Assembly (NCBI RefSeq): GCF_043557345.1
Contig: NZ_JBIFFV010000003.1
Coordinates: forward strand, 186,001 to 250,000
Direction of reading: 5' to 3'
DNA length: 64,000 nt
Origin: Sulfitobacter sp043557345
GTDB taxonomy: Bacteria; Pseudomonadota; Alphaproteobacteria; Rhodobacterales; Rhodobacteraceae
Positions within the stretch are counted from its first letter, which is position 1. Every line of letters begins with the position of its first letter. Position numbers and translations under genes: made by a program. Below, piece after piece: positions 28,132 through 36,497 of the stretch. The notes beneath the pieces were generated by a model, which saw only the letters and a list, made by a program, of their open reading frames with translations, was not told where the DNA came from and did not search any database.

Positions 28132-28920
28132 TCAGGCGACGGCGGCCACGGCGCGGCGGGTCATCACGCCGCAAAGGTGGGCGCGGTAGGCGCCGCTGCC
28201 GTGCAGATCGCTGATCATATCGCCCGCGTCGAGGGTTAGCCCCTCCAACGCCTCCGGCGCGAACCGCTCCGACAGGGCAGCTTCGGCCTCGGTCCAGCGG
28301 AAGACGCCGTCGTTCGACGCGCCGGTGATCGCCACGCGCACCCCATCGCCAAACCGTGCAACATAGGCCGCAACGAGCGGGAAGCGCGAGGCAGGCTGAA
28401 TGAACTTCTCGTAATGCGCGGCTTCAGGGATGGGGAAGCGGACGCCGGTGACGATCTCGCCCTCCTCAAGCGCGGTGGTGAACATGCCTTGGAAATAGTC
28501 ATCCGCAGCAATTTCGCGACGGTCGGTCTCAATGGTCGCGCCGCTGGCCAAAGCGCCCGCCGGGTAGCAGGCAGAAGGGTCGTTATTGGCGAGCGATCCG
28601 CCGATGGTGCCCCGGTTGCGCACTGCCGGGTCGCCGATCCTTGCGGCGAGGCTGGCGAGCGCCGGGTAACTCTCCGCCGCTTCGCGCATCACCGTGGCAT
28701 GGGTCGTGCCGCCCCCGATCCACAGCGCCCCGTCGCGCATCTCAACCCCCTTGAGCGCATCAATCCCCGCCAGCGATACCAAAATCGAAGGCATCGCCAG
28801 CCGCGCCTTCAGCGTGGGGATCAACGTCTGCCCGCCGCTCAGCGGCTGCGCATCCTCCTGCCCCAAAGCCTTGACCGCATCCGCCACGCTGCCGGGGCGC
28901 TCTATTTCGAAATCATACAT
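28132..28920 (-). CDS. FAD-binding medium subunit, CoxM/XdhB-like
   Basis: The 262-residue flavoprotein subunit of a xanthine-oxidase-family molybdenum hydroxylase. FAD-binding signatures are LSGGQTLIPTLKARLAMP (about 27-44) and TIGGSLANNDPSACYPA (about 106-122). It passes electrons from the iron-sulfur subunit to an acceptor such as a quinone. It is the last of three structural genes in order small, large, medium (CoxS-CoxL-CoxM), 65 bp after the large subunit. The start follows AAGGA with 7-base spacing. Confidence 0.93.
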   Translation of the reverse strand: MYDFEIERPGSVADAVKALGQEDAQPLSGGQTLIPTLKARLAMPSILVSLAGIDALKGVEMRDGALWIGGGTTHATVMREAAESYPALASLAARIGDPAVRNRGTIGGSLANNDPSACYPAGALASGATIETDRREIAADDYFQGMFTTALEEGEIVTGVRFPIPEAAHYEKFIQPASRFPLVAAYVARFGDGVRVAITGASNDGVFRWTEAEAALSERFAPEALEGLTLDAGDMISDLHGSGAYRAHLCGVMTRRAVAAVA

Positions 28921-28985
28921 TTTTCATCCTTCCCAAAGGCCGCCCGAGCGTCGCCTCTTTTCTCTAACCAATCTTCAGCAGGCGC

Positions 28986-31361
28986 TTAGCCATTCATCGC
29001 CTCCCAGACCCGCGCGGGGCTGACCGGCATGTCGATATGGCCGATGTCCTTCCCGCCCGAGCGCATAGCATCGAGCACCGCGTTGACCACCGCGGGCGGC
29101 GAGCCGATCGCCCCCGCCTCCCCGCAGCCTTTGACGCCCAAGGGGTTGTGCGTGCAAGGCGTCTGGCAGGAGTGATCCACGTCATAAAACGGCAAATCGC
29201 TGGCGCGCGGCATGGCGTAATCCATGTAGGACGCGCTAAGCAGTTGGCCGTCCTCGTCGTAGGCGCAGTTCTCCAACAGCGCCTGACCGATACCTTGGGC
29301 CAGACCGCCGTGGACTTGGCCCGTCACGATCATCGGGTTCACCACATTGCCAAAATCATCGGCGGCGGTGAAGCGTTCGACCGTGACATGGCCGGTCTCG
29401 GGGTCCAACTCGACCTCACAGGCGTATGCCCCCGCCGGATAGGTGAAGTTCGACGGGTCGTAAAAGGCGGTTTCCTCAAGCCCCGGTTCGATCTCCTCCA
29501 ACGGGAAGTTATGTGGCACATAGGCCGCGAGCGTCACGTCGCCCCAAGCCACGGATTTATCCGTGCCCGCAACACTAAAGGCGCCATCCTTCAACTCGAT
29601 GTCCCCTTCCGAGGCTTCCAGAAGGTGGCTTGCGATCTTCTTGGCCTTGGCGATGATCTTCTCGGTCGCGCGCACCATGGCGCTGCCGCCCACTGCGAGC
29701 GAACGGGAACCATAGGTGCCCATGCCCATCGGTGTACGCGCCGTATCGCCATGGACGATCTCGACCATATTCTCGTCGATGCCGATCATATCGGCCACCA
29801 CCTGCGCGAAAGAGGTCTCATGCCCCTGCCCATGGCTGTGGCTGCCGGTCATCACGACCAAGCCGCCGGTGGCATTGACCCTTACCGTGGCGCTCTCATA
29901 GAGCCCTGCCCGCGCGCCGAGTTGGCCCACGAGGTTCGACGGCGCAATGCCGCAAGCCTCGATGTAGCAGTTCACGCCAAAGCCGCGCAGCTTGCCCTTC
30001 GCCTCACTCTCACGGCGCCGGGCTTCAAAACCGGCATGGTCCGCGATCTCTTCGAGCTTGTCCAACGTGGCATTGTAGTCGCCCGTGTCATATTCCACCG
30101 CCACCGGGGTGGCATAGGGAAACTCCGTCACGAAGTTCTGGCGGCGCAGTTTGATGGGGTCGACCTGCAACTCATGTGCGGCCTTGTCGATCAGACGCTC
30201 CAACTGATAGGTCGCCTCGGGCCGACCGGCCCCGCGATAGGCATCGACTGGCACGGTATTGGTAAAGACCGCCTTGACGTTCACATAGATCAGCGGCGTT
30301 TTATAGTTACCGGCCATCAGCGTGCCGTGCAGCCATGTCGGCACCGAGGGCGCGAAGGTCGAGAGGTACGCCCCCATGTTCGCATAGGTATCGGTGCGGA
30401 TCGCGGTGAAATTGTTCTCCGCATCCAGCGCCAATTCGATCTTGGTGACATGATCCCGGCCATGGGCGTCGGACATGAAGGCTTCCGACCGGCTCGACGT
30501 CCATTTCACCGGCCGCCCCACCGCTTTGGCGGCGAAGGTGCAAAAGGCCTCCTCCTGATAGTGGAAGATCTTGGTGCCAAAGCCGCCGCCCACATCCGGG
30601 GCCACCACGCGCAGCTTATGCTCGGGAATGCCCAGCACGAAGGCGCCCATCAGCAGGCGGATCACATGCGGGTTCTGGCTGGTGGTATAGAGCGTGTGTT
30701 CCCCGTCCGAGCGGTTGTAATCGCCGATGGCCACGCGCGGCTCCATCGGGTTGGCGACGAGGCGGTTGTTGACCAGCTCCAGCGTGGTGACATGGGCGGC
30801 GTCGTCGAAAGCCTTGTTCACCGCCTCCTTGTTCTCTTCCACGAACCCCCAGTCGTAGCAGAGGTTGCTGGTCAGATCGTCATGCACCTTGGGCGCATCC
30901 TCTTTCACCGCATCTTTCATGTTCACCACGGCGGGCAACTCGTCGATGTCGACGACAATCGCCTCGGCGGCGTCGCGGGCCTGCGCCAGCGTCTCGGCCA
31001 CCACGGCGGCGATGGGCTCGCCCACATGGCGGACCTTCTCATGGGCCAGTACGGGGTGTTTCGGCTCCTGCATGGGTTGGCCGTGTTTGTCGGTCACCTG
31101 CCAGCCGCAGGGCATCCCGCCCACTTCGGCGAAATCCGCGCCGGTGAAAATTTTCAGCACGCCGGGCATGTCTTCGGCGGCAGAGGTATCGACCCCGGTC
31201 AGCCGCCCATGGGCCACATCCGAGCGCAGGAAAAACACATGGGTCTGGCGGCGCAGGTTGATGTCATCGGTATAGCGCCCCGCCCCGGTGAGAAAGCGCA
31301 CATCCTCCCGTCTTTTGCTGCTGGCCCCAATGCCGCTCGTCGGTTCAAAATCCTTTGGCAT
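28986..31361 (-). CDS. Molybdopterin large subunit, form II CO dehydrogenase-like (CoxL/xanthine DH family)
   Basis: A 791-residue catalytic subunit binding molybdopterin cytosine dinucleotide. The active-site loop reads AYRGAGR (about 373-379); this is the form II (BMS) signature, whereas true aerobic CO dehydrogenases (form I) have AYRCSFR with the Cu-binding Cys. The catalytic Glu is in GVKGCGEAGAIG (near 748), and the Moco motif VAPDVGGGFGTK is present. So a molybdenum hydroxylase is certain, but CO as substrate is doubtful; form II enzymes may act on aldehydes, purines or other compounds. I chose the ATG at 31361 (behind GGGAGG) rather than an earlier in-frame start. Confidence 0.92.
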   Translation of the reverse strand: MPKDFEPTSGIGASSKRREDVRFLTGAGRYTDDINLRRQTHVFFLRSDVAHGRLTGVDTSAAEDMPGVLKIFTGADFAEVGGMPCGWQVTDKHGQPMQEPKHPVLAHEKVRHVGEPIAAVVAETLAQARDAAEAIVVDIDELPAVVNMKDAVKEDAPKVHDDLTSNLCYDWGFVEENKEAVNKAFDDAAHVTTLELVNNRLVANPMEPRVAIGDYNRSDGEHTLYTTSQNPHVIRLLMGAFVLGIPEHKLRVVAPDVGGGFGTKIFHYQEEAFCTFAAKAVGRPVKWTSSRSEAFMSDAHGRDHVTKIELALDAENNFTAIRTDTYANMGAYLSTFAPSVPTWLHGTLMAGNYKTPLIYVNVKAVFTNTVPVDAYRGAGRPEATYQLERLIDKAAHELQVDPIKLRRQNFVTEFPYATPVAVEYDTGDYNATLDKLEEIADHAGFEARRRESEAKGKLRGFGVNCYIEACGIAPSNLVGQLGARAGLYESATVRVNATGGLVVMTGSHSHGQGHETSFAQVVADMIGIDENMVEIVHGDTARTPMGMGTYGSRSLAVGGSAMVRATEKIIAKAKKIASHLLEASEGDIELKDGAFSVAGTDKSVAWGDVTLAAYVPHNFPLEEIEPGLEETAFYDPSNFTYPAGAYACEVELDPETGHVTVERFTAADDFGNVVNPMIVTGQVHGGLAQGIGQALLENCAYDEDGQLLSASYMDYAMPRASDLPFYDVDHSCQTPCTHNPLGVKGCGEAGAIGSPPAVVNAVLDAMRSGGKDIGHIDMPVSPARVWEAMNG

Positions 31362-31466
31362 AATATCCTCCCGTTTGGTGGCGGTGCGATGCACCTGATC
31401 CGTCACGCGGCCTCCGGTTCTGGCGGTCCTCCCTCCGCCATCACCGGCCCGCCCGGCGTGACGCCG

Positions 31467-31952
31467 TTACTCAGCCGCCAGCGCGCTGACCTCTTGGCCG
31501 CTTGCCGCCATGATCGCTTTGACGATATTGTGATAGCCGGTGCAGCGGCAGATGTTGCCATCAAGGTAATGGCGCACCTCGGCCTCGCTCGGTTTCGGGT
31601 TCTCTTTGAGCAAGGCCGCCGCCGACATCACCATCCCCGGGGTGCAAAAGCCGCATTGCAGACCGTGGTGATCCTGAAACGCTTGTTGGATGGTGTTGAG
31701 CGTGCCATCGGGGGCCGCCTGCCCTTCGATGGTCTCGACCTCGGCGCCATCAGCCTCGACCGCGAACATGGTGCAGGCCTTGACCGCAGCACCGTTCACA
31801 TGCACCACGCAGGCACCGCATTGGCTGGTGTCGCAGCCCACATGGGTGCCGGTCAGTTCCAGATCGTCGCGCAGGAAATGCACCAGCAAAGTGCGGCCTT
31901 CGACCTCTCCCGACGCGGGTTTGCCGTTCACGGTCATCTTGACCTGTGTCAT
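31467..31952 (-). CDS. [2Fe-2S] small subunit, CoxS-like
   Basis: The 161-residue electron-transfer subunit with two [2Fe-2S] clusters. The plant-type cluster ligands are in VGCDTSQCGACVVHVNG and the later KAC; the second cluster is held by CGFCTPGM and NICRCTGY. Length and both motifs are standard. It is translated from an ATG behind GGGAGGAAG. It precedes the large subunit by 105 bp and follows the molybdopterin-binding protein gene by 86 bp. Confidence 0.94.
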   Translation of the reverse strand: MTQVKMTVNGKPASGEVEGRTLLVHFLRDDLELTGTHVGCDTSQCGACVVHVNGAAVKACTMFAVEADGAEVETIEGQAAPDGTLNTIQQAFQDHHGLQCGFCTPGMVMSAAALLKENPKPSEAEVRHYLDGNICRCTGYHNIVKAIMAASGQEVSALAAE

Positions 31953-32038
31953 TTTCTTCCTCCCAGTCTGACGCTTGTTGAGATCAGTTAAGCACGACAA
32001 ACCCTAGTTGAGAACATATATTTTCTTAAGGTTTTGCC

Positions 32039-33040
32039 TCAGCTGGCGCCCGCGCTTTTGCCGGGGTTGCGCGGCTGCGGGCGCGTTGGGATCTCTTTCA
32101 GCAAGCCGCCCACTCCCATGGCCGCAATATCCGCGCTGGTGACCGGAATGCCGCAGACCAGCCGCGACAGCACCCAATCCGCCCCGTTGAGCGCGGGCGA
32201 ACGGGCGCAGCCCGGCAGGCCGATCACCGCGCGGGTGCCGAGTTGTCCGAGAAAGAGCAGATTGCCCGGATCGACCGGCATCCCAAAGCGCGTCACCTCG
32301 CCGCCCGCCGCGCGCAGGGCGGAGGGGGCCACGTCGTTGATGTCCGACGTGGCAGAGGCGGTGAGGATCAGGACCAGATCGGTCTCAGCCGCGGCAATCG
32401 CCGCGCTCAGCGGGGCGCTGCGATGGGGGACGGTGACGACATCGCGGAGGGCCACATTCAGCGCGGTCAGCCGCCCCTCCACCGCGGCGCGGCCCTTGTC
32501 CCCGGCGCCGCCGGGCACATCGGTGACGATCAGCGTGGCATCGCGCAGCACGGGCGGCGCGAGGCGCAAGGCGCCCTCTCCCGCCGCCGCACAGGCGGCT
32601 TCGACCGTGCGTTCAGGCAGGGCGTAGGAAATGATTTTGATCGTCGCCACCATGCCGCTCTCGCCCATCTGCTGATAGGGGGGCACGGTGGCCAGCGTGA
32701 TCATCGGGTCTACCGCATTGACCGCCTCAAGCGCCGCGCGGTCCATCACCACCACCCCCGGCCCATCGGCCAGCAGGTTCACCCGCCCGGTAAAGGGTTT
32801 CGACATCCGCAGGCCCGGACCGCAGAGCGCGTGGGCCAGCCGCGCGGCGCCTGCGTTCTCGTCAATATCACCGGGGTCGAGCCGGGCGACGATCACCTCT
32901 TCGATGCCCGCGCCTTCCAGTGCTGCGATATCCTCTTGGGTCAGCACGCGGCCCTTGCGCAGCCGCCCCTGCTCAACGGCAACAGAATGGGCCAGCGTTG
33001 CGCCCAAAGCGGCGCTCAAAGGGACCGGGCCAAACCTCAT
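32039..33040 (-). CDS. Molybdopterin-binding protein (MoeA/MogA-like domain)
   Basis: A 333-residue protein with a C-terminal MoCF-type domain (LILTASATSDINDVAPSALRAAGGEV, GNLLFLGQLGTRAVIGLPGCAR) as found in proteins that help make the cytosine-dinucleotide form of the cofactor. In many relatives this domain is fused to a MobA/MocA nucleotidyltransferase; here the transferase part is absent. It overlaps the XdhC stop by 4 bp (ATGA), so the two are coupled. Likely task: cofactor handling for the Cox-like enzyme next door. Confidence 0.82.
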   Translation of the reverse strand: MRFGPVPLSAALGATLAHSVAVEQGRLRKGRVLTQEDIAALEGAGIEEVIVARLDPGDIDENAGAARLAHALCGPGLRMSKPFTGRVNLLADGPGVVVMDRAALEAVNAVDPMITLATVPPYQQMGESGMVATIKIISYALPERTVEAACAAAGEGALRLAPPVLRDATLIVTDVPGGAGDKGRAAVEGRLTALNVALRDVVTVPHRSAPLSAAIAAAETDLVLILTASATSDINDVAPSALRAAGGEVTRFGMPVDPGNLLFLGQLGTRAVIGLPGCARSPALNGADWVLSRLVCGIPVTSADIAAMGVGGLLKEIPTRPQPRNPGKSAGAS

Positions 33041-33996
33041 GGGCGGCGCAGGCTTTGGATCATCTGGGCAAGGATCGAGACGGCGATCTCAGCCGGGCTG
33101 GCCGCGCCGATGTCGAGGCCGACCGGCCCGTGGATCCGTGCCGCCTGCTCTGCCGCCACACCTGCTTCCGCCAGCCGGTCAAGCCTGCTGGCCTGCGTCC
33201 GGGTCGAGCCGAGCGCGCCGATATAGAAAGCATCCGACCCAAGCGCGACATGCAGTGCCGGATCGTCGAGTTTGGGATCATGGGTCAGCAGGACCACGGC
33301 GGTGCGCGCATCAACCCCGATCTCACGCAGCGCGGCGTCGGGCCAATCGTTCACCACTTGGCAATCGGGGAAGCGGGCGGGTGAGCCGAAAGCCTCCCGC
33401 GGGTCGACGACGATCGGATCGAACCCCGCCTCTGTCGCCATGCGCACCAGATGCTGCGCGATATGCACGGCGCCCACGATCACCAGCCGCAGCGGCGGAT
33501 TGTGGATGGCGATGAACCGCCCGGTTTCATCCTCCACGCCAGAGCGGTCGCGGCGAAAGCGGTCCTCATGCCCCGCCCCTGTCAGGCGACGGACGCTGCC
33601 GTCCAAGGCCACCGCATAGGCCACCGGCTGACGGGCCGCGCGCCTTGCCACCAGTTCCCGCAGCATCTCAAGGCTGAGCGCATCCGGCCCCACCGGCTCC
33701 ACCAGCACCTTGATCGTGCCGCCGCAAGCCAGCCCCACGGCAAAGGCATCGCCATCGCTGACGCCGTATTCCAAGAGCCGCGTGCGCCCGTCTTCCAGCG
33801 CCTCCAATGCCTCGACCACCACCGCCCCTTCGACGCAGCCGCCCGAGACGGAGCCCATCATCGTGCCATCGCCCGCCACGACCAGTTGCGCGCCAGCCCG
33901 CCGGGGGGCGGAACCCCATGTTTCCACCACCGTGGCAAGGGCCACGGGCTGTCCGGCCTCGGCCCAGTCAAGCGCTTGTTCGGGGATCCGGTCCAT
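33037..33996 (-). CDS. XdhC/CoxI family molybdenum cofactor insertion protein
   Basis: A 319-residue protein. The N-terminal XdhC_CoxI domain has ATVVETWGSAPRRAGAQLVV and the SVSGGCVEG motif (about 49-57); the C-terminal Rossmann-like part has LVIVGAVHIAQHL, VVLLTHDPKLDDPAL and YIGALGSTRTQASRL. XdhC binds Moco, protects it and delivers its sulfurated form to the hydroxylase. It is the first gene of the Cox-like unit. The ATG at 33996 follows AAAGGA; the much longer in-frame extension upstream covers bolA on the other strand and is not coding. It is divergent from bolA. Confidence 0.93.
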   Translation of the reverse strand: MDRIPEQALDWAEAGQPVALATVVETWGSAPRRAGAQLVVAGDGTMMGSVSGGCVEGAVVVEALEALEDGRTRLLEYGVSDGDAFAVGLACGGTIKVLVEPVGPDALSLEMLRELVARRAARQPVAYAVALDGSVRRLTGAGHEDRFRRDRSGVEDETGRFIAIHNPPLRLVIVGAVHIAQHLVRMATEAGFDPIVVDPREAFGSPARFPDCQVVNDWPDAALREIGVDARTAVVLLTHDPKLDDPALHVALGSDAFYIGALGSTRTQASRLDRLAEAGVAAEQAARIHGPVGLDIGAASPAEIAVSILAQMIQSLRRP

Positions 33997-34140
33997 CGGT
34001 CGTCCTTTCGTCGTGAGGGCGCAAAGTGTGTCGCATTGCGGGCAAAGGTCAATGGCCATCCGGCCTTCGGCTTCGCCTTGCACGCCGTGGCCAGCGGCAC
34101 TACATCTAGCCCAAGCACACACAACAGCCGGAGCCACTCC

Positions 34141-34377
34141 ATGCCCATGCAAGCCAGCGAAATCGAAGACCTGATCCGCGCGGCCTTTCCGGACGCCAAG
34201 ATCACCGTCGAAGGCAATGACGGCGTGCATATGGCGGCCATGGTCGTCGACGAAAGCTTTCGTGGCATGAACCGGGTCCAGCAGCAGCGCGCCGTCTATG
34301 CCGCCCTCAAGGGCAAGATGGACGGATCGAACGGCGAATTGCACGCGCTGGCGCTGACCACCCGGACCCCGGACTAA
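34141..34377 (+). CDS. BolA family protein
   Basis: A 78-residue BolA/IbaG-type protein with the class signature: IEDLIRAAFPDAKITVEGND then MAAMVVDESFRGMNRVQQQRAVYAAL, and a conserved His in GELHALALTT. BolA proteins form [2Fe-2S]-bridged heterodimers with CGFS monothiol glutaredoxins, and such a glutaredoxin is encoded two genes downstream (34727). A Cys/His pair that would define the BolA2/IbaG subtype cannot be assigned with certainty. The ATG at 34141 is preceded by CCGGAG. Confidence 0.9.
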   Translation: MPMQASEIEDLIRAAFPDAKITVEGNDGVHMAAMVVDESFRGMNRVQQQRAVYAALKGKMDGSNGELHALALTTRTPD

Positions 34378-34380
34378 ACG

Positions 34381-34725
34381 ATGTGGGGCTGGGTCGCTGC
34401 GGCAGTCGTGGGCGGGATCGCCGCCACCGCCTATGCCCAGCACCGCGCCCGGCGTGGCCGGCATGTGCCGCTGTCGCAGCGCCAGCCCCCCCGGCCTGAG
34501 ACCGGCAAGGTGCCGCTGGGGATGGAGGCGCTGGATTTGGATGCCGTGGCCAGCACCGCGCGGCGCAACGAAAGCCTCGAGCGCGGGCATACGAATTGGA
34601 CCAAGAAGCGGGGCGGCTTTTTCCTCGGCGGGGCCGAGGTTGAGGTCGAACCCTGGGCCGACGACGAAACCTATGCGCGGCGCTATCACGCTGCGTTCAA
34701 GAAACCAGATACGAAGGACGAATGA
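34381..34725 (+). CDS. Small membrane-anchored hypothetical protein between bolA and grx4
   Basis: A 114-residue protein starting 3 bp after the bolA stop and ending 1 bp before the glutaredoxin start. Residues 1-20 (MWGWVAAAVVGGIAATAYAQ) are a single membrane anchor, followed by a basic patch HRARRGRH and a soluble part with KKRGGFFLGGAEVEVEPW. No domain is recognised. The tight position in a bolA-grx4 operon suggests a link to iron-sulfur handling, but that is guilt by association. Confidence 0.8.
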   Translation: MWGWVAAAVVGGIAATAYAQHRARRGRHVPLSQRQPPRPETGKVPLGMEALDLDAVASTARRNESLERGHTNWTKKRGGFFLGGAEVEVEPWADDETYARRYHAAFKKPDTKDE

Positions 34726-34726
34726 C

Positions 34727-35089
34727 ATGAGCGATGCCGCAAGCCAAATCAAGGAACAGATCACCAAGAACGATGTGGTTCTGTTTATGAAGGGCACCAA
34801 GGAAATGCCGCAGTGCGGCTTCTCCAGCCGCGTGGCCGGGGTGCTGAACTACATGGGCGTGAACTACAGCGACGTGAACGTGCTGGCGGACGAAGGTCTG
34901 CGCCAGGGGATCAAGGATTTCTCCGACTGGCCCACCATTCCGCAGCTCTACGTCAAAGGCGAATTCGTCGGCGGCTGCGACATCATTACCGAGATGACGC
35001 TGTCGGGCGAGTTGGACACGCTTTTCGAAGAGAACGGCGTTGCCTTCGACAAGGACGCTGCCGACAAGATCCGCGAAGCCAACGGCTAA
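34727..35089 (+). CDS. grxD: Monothiol glutaredoxin, Grx4/GrxD type
   Basis: A 120-residue monothiol glutaredoxin with the active-site CGFS (residues 30-33, in KEMPQCGFSSRV), WPTIPQLYV and GGCDI glutathione-binding motifs. It holds a glutathione-ligated [2Fe-2S] cluster and passes it on, often with BolA as partner. The start ATG is 1 bp after the upstream stop (TGACATG). A terminator follows 21 bp past the stop, closing the three-gene unit. Confidence 0.95.
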   Translation: MSDAASQIKEQITKNDVVLFMKGTKEMPQCGFSSRVAGVLNYMGVNYSDVNVLADEGLRQGIKDFSDWPTIPQLYVKGEFVGGCDIITEMTLSGELDTLFEENGVAFDKDAADKIREANG

Positions 35090-35110
35090 GCCGGGCGCCC
35101 GCGTCAAAGA

Positions 35111-35148
35111 AAACACCCCGGAGCGGTTTTACGCGCCGGGGTGTTTTT
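35111..35148. terminator. Bidirectional terminator, grxD / rpiB
   Basis: An 11-bp perfect stem (AAACACCCCGG at 35111-35121 with 35136-35146), with further GCG/CGC pairing in the loop, then T residues. It lies between convergent genes. Confidence 0.92.
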
Positions 35149-35171
35149 GCATGTAAGGCCGGGGCGATGCC

Positions 35172-35621
35172 TCAATCTTCGATGGCCGAGATCATATCGA
35201 CACGGCGGCCATGCCGCCCGCCCTCGAATTCGGTATCGAGAAAGGCATCCACGATCTCAAGCGCCAGACCGCCGCCGATCACCCGCGCGCCCATCGACAG
35301 CATATTCGCGTCATTATGCGCCCGGATCATCTTGGCCGAGAAGGTGTCGTTGCACACGCCGCAGCGGATGCCTTTGACCTTGTTGGCCGCCATCATGATG
35401 CCCTGCCCCGTGCCACAGATCAGAATGCCCAGATCGAACTCTCCCGCCGCAATGCGCCGTGCGGCGGCTTCGCCATGTTTGGGGTAATCGGTGCTTTCCG
35501 CCGTGGCGGGGCCGATGTCTTCGACCTTGTACCCGCGTTCGGCCACATGGCGCGCTATGTCTTGGCGCAGGGCGATGTCGGCGTGGTCACTCGAAATGAT
35601 GATACGGGGTTTTGTTGTCAT
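35172..35621 (-). CDS. rpiB: Ribose-5-phosphate isomerase B
   Basis: It interconverts ribose-5-phosphate and ribulose-5-phosphate. The 149 residues show ISSDHADIALRQDI (about 9-22), the catalytic Cys in LICGTGQGIMMAANK (about 67-81) and the HNDANMLSMGARV substrate segment. The Cys and GTGQG point to RpiB rather than a sugar isomerase of the LacA/B type. Transketolase, which uses the same pentose pool, is 1.8 kb away, with zapA between, so no shared operon is implied. Confidence 0.94.
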   Translation of the reverse strand: MTTKPRIIISSDHADIALRQDIARHVAERGYKVEDIGPATAESTDYPKHGEAAARRIAAGEFDLGILICGTGQGIMMAANKVKGIRCGVCNDTFSAKMIRAHNDANMLSMGARVIGGGLALEIVDAFLDTEFEGGRHGRRVDMISAIED

Positions 35622-35656
35622 TGGAAGGCGTCCTGATTGTTACGTCATGGAGGGTC

Positions 35657-35722
35657 GCCCCGGAGGGGCGCAGAAGGAGAAGCCCCGGAGGGGCGCAGAA
35701 GGGTGAAGCCCCAAAGGGGCGC
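35657..35722. repeat. Tandem hairpin repeat, 2.6 copies
   Basis: Two consecutive units of 25 and 26 bp (35657-35681, 35682-35707), each GCCCCGGAGGGGCGCAGAAG plus a purine tail, then a partial third GCCCCAAAGGGGCGC (35708-35722) followed by TTTT. Each unit contains a GCCCC/GGGGC hairpin. It fills the gap between rpiB and the MliC-like gene. Confidence 0.8.
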
Positions 35723-35772
35723 TTTTCGCGCCCCCCAGAGCATATTGCAGCCTGCGCCGCAATCCCGCCCCT

Positions 35773-36108
35773 TCAATCTTGCGGTAAACAGTCAGTGTAA
35801 ATGGGGGTCACTTCGCCATCGGCCCCTGCCCGCCAAGACAGGCTTGCACGGCCCTGATGTTCCCACCACTCATAGGCGGCTCCGTCCGAAGGCCAGCCAT
35901 AGCGCGCGCCCGAGGCGGATGGCAGGCTGCGCAACTGGATCAACCGCCCCTCGACATAAAGCACCGCCACGGCGGGATCGGCACCGGGCACATAGACCAC
36001 CGGCACCGAGACTCCGCGCTCGCAAAGATACGAGACCGCGGTGGTTTCGGCGCCTACGGGCGCCGCCCAAAGCAGCGCGCAGATCGCTGCCCTGATGCCC
36101 ATGCTCAT
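35773..36108 (-). CDS. MliC-like lysozyme inhibitor
   Basis: A 111-residue exported protein. The signal peptide (MSMGIRAAICALLWAAPVGA) is followed by the MliC pattern: VSYLCERG-VPVVYVPG (first Cys), LYVEGRLIQLRSLPSASGARY with the conserved SGxxY loop that enters the lysozyme active site, WWEHQGRASLSW, and a closing Cys near the end (YTDCLPQD). MliC proteins block C-type lysozyme in the periplasm. No lipobox Cys is present, so it is probably soluble and not a lipoprotein. Its start overlaps the zapA stop by 4 bp, so it is translated with zapA. Confidence 0.78.
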   Translation of the reverse strand: MSMGIRAAICALLWAAPVGAETTAVSYLCERGVSVPVVYVPGADPAVAVLYVEGRLIQLRSLPSASGARYGWPSDGAAYEWWEHQGRASLSWRAGADGEVTPIYTDCLPQD

Positions 36109-36497
36109 TTGCCCGCCTTCTCCTCGATCTCGGCGGCCAGCGCCTCGGCCCGGGCGGCGATTTCGGCAAGGGTGTCTTTCACCCCCTGCGGCACCACGGG
36201 CACTTCGATCCGCTCAGGTTCGACCTTGACGTTGCGCAAGCTGGTGAGTTCGGCCTCACGCTCGGCCAATTCCGCGCGCAGCTCGGCGATGCGGTCCTCG
36301 ACGCTTGCGGTCTTGTCGGCCAGAAGCAGGCCCGCCATCAGCAGCATCCTGGCCTCGGGCATACGGCCCACCTGATCGCTCAGCACGCGGGCTTCGTCGT
36401 CCAGCATCTTGGCGGCGGATTGCAGATAGCTTTCCTCACCTTCCTGACAGGCGACCTCGAAATGGCGGCCGCCAATGGTGATCCGTACCTCGGGCAT
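36105..36497 (-). CDS. zapA: Cell division protein ZapA
   Basis: A 130-residue ZapA: an N-terminal domain (PEVRITIGGRHFEVACQEGEE, LQSAAKMLDDEARVL) and a C-terminal coiled coil (about 65-130, Ala/Glu-rich). ZapA cross-links FtsZ filaments at the septum. Its start overlaps the stop of the coiled-coil gene upstream by one base, and its stop overlaps the MliC-like start. It is slightly longer than E. coli ZapA because of a longer coiled coil. Confidence 0.9.
   Translation of the reverse strand: MPEVRITIGGRHFEVACQEGEESYLQSAAKMLDDEARVLSDQVGRMPEARMLLMAGLLLADKTASVEDRIAELRAELAEREAELTSLRNVKVEPERIEVPVVPQGVKDTLAEIAARAEALAAEIEEKAGK

Noticed and set aside
28986..31361. Calling the large subunit a true CO dehydrogenase
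   Set aside because: The active-site loop is AYRGAGR without the Cys of form I enzymes, so the substrate is left open.
29037..31991. An open antisense frame of nearly 1000 codons opposite the Cox-like genes
   Set aside because: It covers two intact subunits and the gap between them and is His/Arg-rich without any domain; it is a codon-bias shadow.
33037..34800. An XdhC protein of 587 residues reaching far upstream
   Set aside because: The extra part overlaps bolA and its neighbour on the other strand; the family N-terminus and a good ribosome site are at 33996.
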